From NCBI GenBank assembly GCA_050263095.1, contig JBLNEW010000026.1:1-13060 (forward strand): a stretch of 13,060 bases of DNA, in the 5' to 3' direction. This DNA comes from FEB-35 sp050263095 (GTDB taxonomy: Bacteria; Desulfobacterota; Deferrimicrobia; Deferrimicrobiales; Deferrimicrobiaceae). This document shows, piece after piece, positions 1-6,300 of the stretch; position 1 is the first letter of the stretch; every line of letters starts with the position of its first letter. The notes beneath the pieces were generated by a model. It had not been told where the DNA came from, ran no database searches, and saw only the letters and a program-made list of their open reading frames with translations. The position numbers were made by a program, and so were the translations under genes.

Positions 1-842
1 GGCTCCGGCATTTCCCACGTAATGTTTTCAACGTTGGATCCCGTTAACTTTCCTCTCAATCTCGGACCGAAACCGACAGCCGTAAAGAGTATCGTGCTCT
101 CGTCCGGGAATGACACGCCAATCCTGGCGTTCCCGGCTTTATACCAGTTAGAGCCACGCATCTCCGCTTCGTTGCATCCACAAGGCCACGCCCCTACCTC
201 ATCAAAGCAGACCTTATGCGTCGCAGTATGGCTGCATTGGTTATCCCTGAATGTTTTTCCCTCGTAGAGAGATTTCAACTGATTAAGAAATACCTTTGGG
301 GCATCCCGTTGTTCCTTCTCGGCTCTTGCCTGAGCCTCGGCGGCCTGTCGCTCTTTTCTTGTTTTCTCGCTGGCGTACTTCAACCCGCCGATGCGCTCGC
401 GCGCTTCTCTTGCGTCTTTGGCGTCGGGCGATGCCATGAGGTACAGATTGAAGCTCCTTATCGCTTCCTGTGCCTGGCCAGCCTGCTCCTGCGCCACGCC
501 GAGGTTGTAATAATAATCTCCTGCCCATGGCGCGAGGTTTGTAACTTTCTTGTACGCTTCGATCGCGTCCAGATAATCTCTCTGCTGCTTTGCGTGCTTG
601 AAGACATACTTCGCCTGGCCCACGAGTTCGTCGACTTCCGCAGGGATTTTCGGCGCCGGACTCATCGTACGCGCGTGCCTGATGATCTTCTCCCGCAGGG
701 CGTCGTCGTTCGGATTTTTCTGCAGGTCGGCGATGTACTGCCTCAGAGTGTCTTCGGGACTTGCGTTTTGCGCATGCAATCCGGCGGCAAAAATCGCGAT
801 GAGCGCGGCGGCAAGAAAGGCGGCCAGGCATCTGCAATTCAT
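1..842 (-). CDS. Exported TPR-repeat protein, truncated at its C-terminus by the window edge
   Basis: The open frame starts at the ATG at 842-840 and runs off the left edge after 280 codons. Residues 1-25 form a signal peptide: a short basic start, a hydrophobic Ala/Leu/Ile core and an AGLHA cleavage-like site. Residues about 85-150 look like tandem tetratricopeptide helices, with YLDAIEAYKKV followed by YYYNLGVAQEQAGQAQEAI. A charged Lys/Glu/Ala helix follows at about 155-185. The last 95 visible residues are different: they hold Cys203, Cys212, Cys221 and Cys223 and a beta-rich stretch, which suggests a disulfide-bonded domain after the TPR. An AAGGGGG ribosome-binding site lies 6 nt before the start and overlaps the stop of the upstream gene. 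The protein is probably periplasmic and binds a partner protein. Its substrate is unknown. TPR assignment is confident; the C-terminal domain is not recognised. Confidence 0.85.
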   Translation of the reverse strand, partial: MNCRCLAAFLAAALIAIFAAGLHAQNASPEDTLRQYIADLQKNPNDDALREKIIRHARTMSPAPKIPAEVDELVGQAKYVFKHAKQQRDYLDAIEAYKKVTNLAPWAGDYYYNLGVAQEQAGQAQEAIRSFNLYLMASPDAKDAREARERIGGLKYASEKTRKERQAAEAQARAEKEQRDAPKVFLNQLKSLYEGKTFRDNQCSHTATHKVCFDEVGAWPCGCNEAEMRGSNWYKAGNARIGVSFPDESTILFTAVGFGPRLRGKLTGSNVENITWEMPE

Positions 843-853
843 GTTTTTCCCCC

Positions 854-2245
854 TTAAGGTGTTGGAGGCGGCGAACCGAACCGGGTTTTCCCGGTGCATC
901 TGTCCAGGCAGCGGTCGGTATATGAATTCAGGCAACTTTCGAGGCAGTTCATCTCCTTGACGGCGCTCTCCAGTTTCCAGGACAGCCGCCGGATCTCCCG
1001 GTTGTACGCGTCGGTCGCTTTTTCCACCTTTCGGACATTGACGGCGCTATAGCCGAAAGCCGCGAGGTCGGTATACGTTTCGCCGATCATCTTGGCCTGC
1101 TGGAAGTATTGGGATCCGCTCCATGACACAATCTTAAAGGCCTCGAGAAGATCGTTGACGAAGAGGAGGGTGTCAAGCTCCCTTCCTTCATCCTTCGGAT
1201 CCCCCGACCGAAGCGCCTCGAAGTCTCCTGCGAGAGTGCCCGCGTTGACGATAAATTTAAGCCCTGCGAGCTCGATTTTACGTTTCTTCATCTGCTCCCC
1301 GAGCCAGCGGCGCATCGCCGGATCGGAGGAGTTGATCAATCCGTCGAGCTTCCCATAGACGTCTTTTTTGACGCTTGCCTCCAGGCTTCCCAACAGGTTG
1401 TACTGCAGGAACATCGACAAGCCGTACTCCACGGCGTTTTTCCGGGAATTCTCGGCGGCATCCTGGAACGTTTCCTGCCAGTTCCCGAACTCTGATACAT
1501 TGCCCCGCTGGCTCGCGCCGAACTGCTTGAGGAGTGCCTGCAGCCCCTTGATATCCTTTCGAAGCTCCGGGATTCGCTTGCTGGCGGCATCGATATCCTG
1601 CTTCATCTTCCGTTCCGGCGGTTCGGTCACGACGGCATTCATTCCCGCCCCTTTCACCGAGCCCGCGTCACGTAAATTTTTCACCGAAGGATCCTTAAGT
1701 AACAGACCGGGCGTCGATTCCGCGATCCCCTTAAGTCCCAAACCTCCCGCCCCCGAATCGCCCATTTCTTTCAGGCCAGACCCGCCCGCATCGGCGCCTT
1801 TTAGTCCGAGTTCGCCTTCCGTTATTCCCTTCATGCTTTTAAGGGCTTCCTGCTTGCGCATATCGAACTCTTCCTGCCTCCTCCTCGCCTCTTCCTCCAC
1901 GCGTTTCCTCTCCTCCTCGATCTCCCGCTGTCTCTGCCGTTCGTCCTCCTCCAGTCGCAGGCGCTCTTCATCCTGCCTTCGACGTTCAGCCTCGTAATCG
2001 TATGAAGGAGATTGATACGTCGAACCCCCACCCCAGTTCGGCCCGGGTGAACAGGACTGGTTGGAGGGGTTGTATGTCCCGCCACATGATTCGCACCAGC
2101 TTTTGTATTTCCTTGCCCAGCTTCCACCGGAACCGGTAGGCGGTCTATTACAGTCGACGGCAAGCGATGCAGAAGGAACCACCAAAGACAGGAAGATAAA
2201 CAGGAGTGTCGCGACGAATATTGCCGCCGACGAAATCCTCCTCAT
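854..2245 (-). CDS. Exported coiled-coil protein with GLKG-type repeats and cysteine motifs, function unknown
   Basis: I do not recognise this family. The ATG at 2245 is chosen because it opens a good signal peptide (MRRISS, then a hydrophobic core, cleavage near SASLA). Upstream codons to 2497 are open but read as untranslated DNA. The product is 463 residues. In order: signal peptide 1-29; a Cys-containing segment (Cys32, Cys51, Cys54, Cys65); a Glu/Arg coiled coil at about 84-135; a Gly-rich stretch at about 140-200 with degenerate GLKG/GLKE units; a helical region at about 210-430; and a C-terminal tail with Cys434, 438, 446 and 450, giving C-X3-C-X7-C-X3-C, before a Pro-rich end. The position before Cys32 is Asp, so it is not a typical lipoprotein. 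It ends 11 bp before the TPR gene and probably shares its mRNA. A periplasmic structural or scaffolding role is only a guess. Confidence 0.8.
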   Translation of the reverse strand: MRRISSAAIFVATLLFIFLSLVVPSASLAVDCNRPPTGSGGSWARKYKSWCESCGGTYNPSNQSCSPGPNWGGGSTYQSPSYDYEAERRRQDEERLRLEEDERQRQREIEEERKRVEEEARRRQEEFDMRKQEALKSMKGITEGELGLKGADAGGSGLKEMGDSGAGGLGLKGIAESTPGLLLKDPSVKNLRDAGSVKGAGMNAVVTEPPERKMKQDIDAASKRIPELRKDIKGLQALLKQFGASQRGNVSEFGNWQETFQDAAENSRKNAVEYGLSMFLQYNLLGSLEASVKKDVYGKLDGLINSSDPAMRRWLGEQMKKRKIELAGLKFIVNAGTLAGDFEALRSGDPKDEGRELDTLLFVNDLLEAFKIVSWSGSQYFQQAKMIGETYTDLAAFGYSAVNVRKVEKATDAYNREIRRLSWKLESAVKEMNCLESCLNSYTDRCLDRCTGKTRFGSPPPTP

Positions 2246-2601
2246 AAGTGCTCTACTACCGCGGCGACCGGCCCATTCGCACGATGGCGCATGAATCCTC
2301 TTGGAGATTCGGAGTATCCCGGGAAGACCCGTTCGAACGACGATATGAGGGATATGAATATTTGCGGGAAGCAGGGCAGGCAAGAGTGCCGGGCCGATAA
2401 CGATGCTGATGGGTGGCTCAACGGTTAATGGCCCCCTCGCCGCGGCGTCTTCGGTTGCCGCCGCTGGGAGGGATATTACGAAAAATACCCCCGGCAATCA
2501 ATGATTTCGGACGCCACCGCAACCGATCGGGACCATTGCCGGTTTTGCGTATTAAAACAATTACCATTAAAGATTCAGCGGTATTCCGCGATAAAAACCA
2601 C
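2246..2601. other. Divergent intergenic region between the coiled-coil gene and the diguanylate cyclase gene
   Basis: About 355 bases lie between the chosen starts of two divergent genes, so promoters for both should be here. Both flanking frames stay open into this region: minus to 2497, plus from a GTG at 2413. Neither extension resembles a domain. The part nearest the cyclase gene (about 2540-2600) is clearly more AT-rich than its surroundings and holds TTGCGT at 2545-2550 with a weak -10-like TAAAGA at 2568-2573. A close repeat of GATATGA is present near 2340-2355. No convincing hairpin, tRNA or small gene is visible. Confidence 0.5.
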
Positions 2602-3909
2602 ATGGCTGTTATTTCAATGGAGTCCCTTTTCGCGGCAATCGACGAAATGGGCGAGCAGGCGGTTCTCGTCTCCGTCCCCGACATGAGGATCGTCCACGCG
2701 AACCGGGACTATCTCGCCGCGGTCGGCATGGGGTTGGAGGAAGCGAAGGGGCTTTGCTGCCATTCGGTGAGCCACCACCTGGACCACCCGTGCGACAGCG
2801 ACGGCCACAGGTGCCCGGTGAGAATCTCAAAGGAAACCGGAGCTCCCGCTTCTGCTGTCCACCTTCATTCAGGAAAAAACGGTGAAGAAGTCCTTGTTGA
2901 CGTCTCCTCCCGCCCCATGCGCGATGGCGCCGGGAAGATCACCCATGTGCTGGAAATCATCCGTCGAAACGACGAGAAGGGAAGGCTTCACGAAGACCTG
3001 AAGCGAAAGACCGGGTTTCTGGAAAATCTCCTGCAAGCCTGTCCCGAGGGCATAATCGGCAACGACATGAAGGGGAACATCTTCCTGTTCAACGAGGGAG
3101 CCGAGCGGATCTTCGGATACACGCGGGCCGAGGCGATAGGGAAGATAAAGGCGAGAGACCTGTATCCGCCGGGCGGGGCTCGCGAAGTGAGAGACATGGC
3201 CTACTCCGAAAGTTACGGAGGGCGCGGCCGCCTGGTGGATTTCGAGACGTGCATCGTGGACAGGAACGGGATAAAGGTCCCCATCCGTCTTTGCTGCACC
3301 GTCATCAAGGAGAACGGCGAGGCCTCGGGGTTTATAGGATTTTTCACGGATATCAAGGAACGCAAGGCGATGGAGGATAGCCTGCGCACGCTCTCCATCA
3401 CCGACGGCCTCACGGGACTTTACAACCGGCGCCACTTCCAGTCGCTGGCGATAAAGGAGATGGAGAGGATCTGCCGGAGCAAGGGTCACTCCTCACTGCT
3501 CATAATCGATGTGGATCACTTCAAGAGGTACAACGACGCTTACGGCCACGCGGAGGGCGATATCGTCCTCAAGACCCTGGCGAGCCTTATAACGAAATCC
3601 TTCAGGGCTGCGGACACCGGTTTCCGGCTCGGAGGCGAGGAATTCGCCGTCCTGCTCCCCGACACCGCTTCCGAGCATTCGCTGCTGCCGGCCGAGAGGC
3701 TCCGCGCTCAATTCGCCTCGATCCCGTTCCTTCCCGCGGGCAGCAACGGGCCGGTGAGAGTTACGGTCTCGATCGGCATCTCAGAATTGGTCGCAGGCCG
3801 CAGTCTTGACGATGTAATAAGGCTCGCCGATGCCGCCATGTACGAGGCGAAGAACCGGGGCAGGAACTGCACCGTCATGCTGGACACCGGTTTCCCGGTA
3901 GGCCCTTAA
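2602..3909 (+). CDS. Diguanylate cyclase with two PAS domains (PAS-PAS-GGDEF)
   Basis: The enzyme would make cyclic di-GMP from two GTP in response to signals sensed by its PAS domains. Numbering is from the ATG at 2602 (435 residues). PAS1 spans about 6-120 and carries a cluster including Cys52, Cys53, His54, His58, His59, His62, Cys64 and Cys71, which could bind metal or sense redox. PAS2 spans about 135-255. The GGDEF domain follows at about 262-428 after a short helical linker. The signature is GGEEF at 344-348, an active form. Asp303 and Asp305 in IIDVDHFKRYND fit the metal site. An RxxD inhibitory site (Arg335-Asp338) lies five residues before GGEEF, so product feedback inhibition is expected. 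No membrane helix is visible, so it is likely cytosolic. The start is uncertain: the frame is open from a GTG at 2413, but those 63 residues are Pro/Arg-rich and domain-free. ATG 2617 is an alternative, and none has a strong ribosome site. Confidence 0.93.
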   Translation: MAVISMESLFAAIDEMGEQAVLVSVPDMRIVHANRDYLAAVGMGLEEAKGLCCHSVSHHLDHPCDSDGHRCPVRISKETGAPASAVHLHSGKNGEEVLVDVSSRPMRDGAGKITHVLEIIRRNDEKGRLHEDLKRKTGFLENLLQACPEGIIGNDMKGNIFLFNEGAERIFGYTRAEAIGKIKARDLYPPGGAREVRDMAYSESYGGRGRLVDFETCIVDRNGIKVPIRLCCTVIKENGEASGFIGFFTDIKERKAMEDSLRTLSITDGLTGLYNRRHFQSLAIKEMERICRSKGHSSLLIIDVDHFKRYNDAYGHAEGDIVLKTLASLITKSFRAADTGFRLGGEEFAVLLPDTASEHSLLPAERLRAQFASIPFLPAGSNGPVRVTVSIGISELVAGRSLDDVIRLADAAMYEAKNRGRNCTVMLDTGFPVGP

Positions 3910-3936
3910 AGAGCGTATCTTCCCGGCAATCCTGAA

Positions 3937-4137
3937 TCAACGCGAACGATTCGCCATCCCGCCAAGCGTTTCCAGCGCCTGCTCGGCCTGTTCCGACCAG
4001 AATGCGGCGTTCAGCCGGATGCAATTCCGGTCTGCCCGGGGGATATGTCGTCCAAGCAGCTTCGCACGCGCGAACGCTGCATCGGCGCCTGGGCGATCCA
4101 CGCAGGATACGGGCTGTGAATGCTTGTTTTGGCGGTA
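3937..4137 (-). pseudogene. Possible remnant of a PLP-aminotransferase-like C-terminus
   Basis: This minus-strand frame of 67 codons (66 residues plus TGA) has no ATG near its beginning and is bounded by a stop at 4138-4140. Its last part reads NCIRLNAAFWSEQAEQALETL. This is reminiscent of the end of MocR/GntR-type or class I PLP-dependent aminotransferase proteins, where a conserved Cys-x-Arg-x-Asn stretch precedes a final helix. The rest of such a protein is absent. If real, it is the decayed 3' end of a gene convergent with the cyclase gene, left between 3909 and the enoyl-CoA hydratase. The resemblance is by eye and short, so this may be ordinary non-coding DNA. Apart from this frame the 3910-4218 stretch holds only a candidate promoter and a short dyad. 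Confidence 0.3.
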
Positions 4138-4141
4138 TTAT
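4114..4141 (+). promoter_or_regulatory. Candidate sigma-70-like promoter for the enoyl-CoA hydratase gene
   Basis: TATTAT at 4136-4141 matches five of six bases of the -10 consensus. CTGTGA at 4114-4119, 16 bp upstream, is a weak -35 match. Transcription would begin near 4148 and give a leader of about 70 nt. A 6-bp dyad, TTCCGG at 4145-4150 and CCGGAA at 4161-4166, lies over the expected start and could be an operator. This is inspection only. Confidence 0.3.
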
Positions 4142-4207
4142 GATTTCCGGGATCCGGTTGCCGGAATGGGATCGTGGCGTTGGTTGATCAACTCCTGAGA
4201 AGCGGGG

Positions 4208-4214
4208 GGAGGAG
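4208..4214 (+). promoter_or_regulatory. Ribosome-binding site that fixes the enoyl-CoA hydratase start
   Basis: GGAGGAG lies four bases before the ATG at 4219. This strong site supports 4219 over the in-frame upstream start at 4174, which would add 15 residues that do not belong to the crotonase fold. Confidence 0.75.
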
Positions 4215-4218
4215 AGGG

Positions 4219-4992
4219 ATGGCAAAGATCGTCTACGAAAAGCGGGATCGTATCGGGTACGTAACCTTGAACAGGCCGGAAGCGCTCAATGCCCTGGACG
4301 ATGACTTGAACGATGCCTTGTGGGAGGCGTGGGCGGACTTCAACGCGGATGATTCGGTCGATGTCGCGATTGTGACCGGGGCCGGCAAGGCCTTCTGTTC
4401 CGGGGCCGACCTCAAATCGTTCATCCCGAAGTGGGAGCACGCGAACATGCTCGACGCACGGAAGAATGCGGCAAGGGGAATCGGGGGCGGAATCACGAGA
4501 GGGCAGCACAGGATCGCCAAGCCGATCATCGCAGCGATCAACGGATATGCGATCGGGGGCGGCTTCGAATTGGCTCTCGCCTGCGACATCCGCATCGCAT
4601 CGGAAAAGGCCAAGTTCGGCGTTTTCGAGGTGAGGCAGGGATTGCACCAGGGCGATGGGGGAATCGTCCGCCTCGTGGCCATTGCGGGTGTCGGAACCGC
4701 TCTCGATCTTACCCTTACGGGGCGCGAGGTTTCCGCGGATGAAGCGTTCCGGCTGGGTTTGGTTAACAAGATCGTGCCGCATGAGGAGCTGCTGCCGACT
4801 GCCGAAAGCTGGGCGCGGATGATACTCGCCAACGGCCAGAAGGCGGTCCGGTCCGCCAAGGAAACGATCCTCGAAGTCATTGGTCGTCCGCTGGATGATG
4901 CATTGAGGCTGGAATCCGTCAACGGGTATTCGAGCTTCGGCGATTTTCGGGAGGTGGCGGAGAGGTTGCAGAAGTTTTTCGGGCGGTCGTGA
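4219..4992 (+). CDS. Enoyl-CoA hydratase/isomerase family protein (crotonase fold)
   Basis: Enoyl-CoA hydratases add water across the trans-2,3 double bond of enoyl-CoA in the cytosol, in fatty-acid, amino-acid or aromatic-acid degradation. The 257-residue length is normal for the family. The oxyanion-hole segments are present: CSGADL at 60-65 and NGYAIGGGFELALACD at 108-123. Both catalytic glutamates of the classical hydratase are in place: Glu117 in GGGFE and Glu137 in FGVFE, matching Glu144 and Glu164 of rat mitochondrial hydratase. The segment GLHQGDGGIVRL replaces the usual GIIPGAGGTQRL, so the loop after the second glutamate is unusual and the substrate may differ from short-chain crotonyl-CoA. 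No other beta-oxidation gene is nearby, so the pathway cannot be read from context. It is preceded by a strong ribosome site and a plausible promoter. Family is certain; substrate is unknown. Confidence 0.93.
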   Translation: MAKIVYEKRDRIGYVTLNRPEALNALDDDLNDALWEAWADFNADDSVDVAIVTGAGKAFCSGADLKSFIPKWEHANMLDARKNAARGIGGGITRGQHRIAKPIIAAINGYAIGGGFELALACDIRIASEKAKFGVFEVRQGLHQGDGGIVRLVAIAGVGTALDLTLTGREVSADEAFRLGLVNKIVPHEELLPTAESWARMILANGQKAVRSAKETILEVIGRPLDDALRLESVNGYSSFGDFREVAERLQKFFGRS

Positions 4993-5016
4993 AAATTCCG
5001 GTCGTGAAGAAAACGA

Positions 5017-5045
5017 TGGGGAGGAAGTGGTAAACGCGCTATATT
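5017..5045 (+). promoter_or_regulatory. Weak candidate promoter for the zinc-ribbon/PAS gene
   Basis: TATATT at 5040-5045 with TGGGGA at 5017-5022, a 17-bp gap, fits a sigma-70-like promoter loosely. It lies in the 86-bp gap after the enoyl-CoA hydratase, where the DNA turns AT-rich. The -35 match is poor, so the PAS gene may instead be read through from the hydratase. Confidence 0.2.
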
Positions 5046-5078
5046 GAACAATAAGAATACATAAGGGATTGCCAGGGC

Positions 5079-5630
5079 GTGAACGGACCTTGCGCGCGAT
5101 GCGGAAATCCTTTATCCCCTGATGAAAAATCAGCGGATGAGATCATCACCCACTGCTTTTGCCGGGGATGCAGGGAAGAGATGTTTTCCAGGCTGGACGC
5201 CTACTCCCTCCAGGATTACCTGAACAGGCTTAAGTATCCGGTCCTGTTGATGAATGACGACGTCGGCATCGTAACCGCCAACATCACGGCATGTGAAAGT
5301 CTTGGCATAGACCCGCGGCACATCGAAGGCCGTCGCGGCGGCGAGGCGATCGAGTGCATAAACTCCCGCCTTCCGGGCGGGTGCGGGAAAACCGTTCACT
5401 GCAAGGCCTGCACGATCCGTAGAACGGTGACTGACACGTATCTGACTTCGACCAGCCATTACATGGTGCTCGCGTATGCGGATTGCGAAACGCCGTACGG
5501 ACCCAGGAAAATCCGGTTCCTTATCTCCACCGAAAAACTCGGGGATCTCGTGCTGCTGAGGATAGACGACATGGAAGGGAAAGAACCCCCCTCGCTTGCC
5601 GGCCGGCGCCGCCCGCCTGCGCAGAAATAG
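5079..5630 (+). CDS. Zinc-ribbon plus cysteine-rich PAS sensor protein without an output domain
   Basis: The gene begins at a GTG at 5079, placed so that the first residues include the Cys5-x2-Cys8 knuckle. Residues 5-31 look like a small zinc ribbon: Cys5, Cys8, then Cys26, Cys28 and Cys31. A PAS-like domain follows at about 44-165 (YLNRLKYPVLLMNDD through LVLLRIDDM). It carries a second cluster, Cys93, Cys102, Cys108 and Cys111, in the stretch GGCGKTVHCKACTIRRTV. I recall similar Cys-containing PAS domains in anaerobic Deltaproteobacteria, where they are usually joined to kinase or GGDEF modules. Here there is no output domain, signal peptide or membrane helix. The protein (183 residues) may therefore be a cytosolic metal or redox sensor acting through a partner. 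The partner is unknown; the diguanylate cyclase gene about 1.2 kb upstream is one candidate by proximity only. Confidence 0.8.
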   Translation: MNGPCARCGNPLSPDEKSADEIITHCFCRGCREEMFSRLDAYSLQDYLNRLKYPVLLMNDDVGIVTANITACESLGIDPRHIEGRRGGEAIECINSRLPGGCGKTVHCKACTIRRTVTDTYLTSTSHYMVLAYADCETPYGPRKIRFLISTEKLGDLVLLRIDDMEGKEPPSLAGRRRPPAQK

Positions 5631-5643
5631 CGCCTGCGCTATT
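5626..5643. repeat. Perfect 8-bp inverted repeat at the stop of the PAS gene
   Basis: AATAGCGC at 5626-5633 and GCGCTATT at 5636-5643 are exact reverse complements with two bases between. The repeat overlaps the TAG stop of the PAS gene and lies in the 70-bp gap between two convergent genes. A shared terminator is possible, but there is no T run on either side. Confidence 0.45.
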
Positions 5644-5700
5644 CAGCAATCGATTCGGTGATGGCAGGTTTGGCTACCTGTCGCGGATGCGAGGCTGGCG

Positions 5701-6168
5701 CTACTTAAGCGGCGCCAATACGATGTCGAACTCTATCTTCTTCTCACCGCTTCGGAAGTAGAGCTGGGTCGTAATCGGCCTGTATCCGGGTGCCAACGCC
5801 TTGAAGTGGATGTGCAGGCGGCGCCACGGGTATTTGCCGGGGAAATCCGTGGTGTAGCTGTAGGTCCCATCCGCTTTTACCGTCTGGCTTCCCCGATGGG
5901 CGTCGTCGTACCTTCCGGACGAATCGGCATGCCACCACTCGATGCGGCCGCCGGAAATAGGCCGGCAATCGGGCGCGCCGAGCAGCCGGCCCGAAACGAC
6001 AAGTCCCTCTCCCGTGGACGTACGCTCCGGGGCGCCGGGCTTATAGAAAGGGCCCTCGCTGTCGGGCGGCGTCGGCTCGCACTTCGCCTCCGCCCAGGCG
6101 TTGCCTCCGCTGCAAAGGAGCAGCGGGATTGCGAGGCACAATGTAACGATTAGCGCTCCCGATCGCAT
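5701..6168 (-). CDS. Exported intradiol ring-cleavage dioxygenase-like protein
   Basis: Family members such as protocatechuate 3,4-dioxygenase open catechol-type rings with oxygen at a non-heme Fe(III) centre held by two Tyr and two His. This 155-residue protein starts at the ATG at 6168, preceded by a GGGGG-type ribosome site. It has a signal peptide (residues 1-26, ending AWA) and is expected in the periplasm or outside the cell. The fold markers are visible: GPFYKPGAPERT at 39-50, GRIEWWHADSSGRYDD at 74-89, and FPGKYPWRRLHIHF at 109-122. Tyr87, Tyr113, His119 and His121 match the four iron ligands, so an active centre is plausible. The protein is shorter than catechol and protocatechuate dioxygenases and lacks their N-terminal helical region. 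The exported small form is known mostly as uncharacterised proteins. No aromatic-degradation genes are nearby. Family is confident; substrate is unknown. Confidence 0.85.
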   Translation of the reverse strand: MRSGALIVTLCLAIPLLLCSGGNAWAEAKCEPTPPDSEGPFYKPGAPERTSTGEGLVVSGRLLGAPDCRPISGGRIEWWHADSSGRYDDAHRGSQTVKADGTYSYTTDFPGKYPWRRLHIHFKALAPGYRPITTQLYFRSGEKKIEFDIVLAPLK

Positions 6169-6300
6169 ATCGACCCCCAGCTTCTCTCTGAATTATTAGG
6201 TTCAATGCCGCTCCTCAGGGTTTCCCTTTCAGGAGCTCATCCTCCGGCGAGGCGAAACGGTGCGAAGCATACCGGGATCATACGGAGGGGATTTAAGGCG

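Noticed and set aside
283..837. Minus-strand Arg-rich open frame inside the TPR gene
   Set aside because: It is a frame-shifted shadow of the real minus-strand TPR frame, which gives a signal peptide and TPR helices.
1368..1997. Long plus-strand Ser/Arg-rich frame opposite the coiled-coil gene
   Set aside because: Low-complexity antisense shadow; the minus frame has the signal peptide and coherent domains.
2143..2160. Cys32 of the coiled-coil protein as a lipoprotein attachment site
   Set aside because: The residue before Cys is Asp, not Gly, Ala or Ser, so the lipobox rule fails; cleavage after SLA is more likely.
2246..2497. N-terminal extension of the coiled-coil protein
   Set aside because: It would bury a clear signal peptide 84 residues inside the protein.
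2413..2601. GTG-started N-terminal extension of the diguanylate cyclase
   Set aside because: The 63 added residues are Pro/Arg-rich, lack a domain and partly lie in a divergent promoter region.
4233..5051. 272-codon minus-strand frame opposite the enoyl-CoA hydratase
   Set aside because: Antisense shadow rich in Ser, Ala and Arg; the plus frame is an unmistakable crotonase-family protein.
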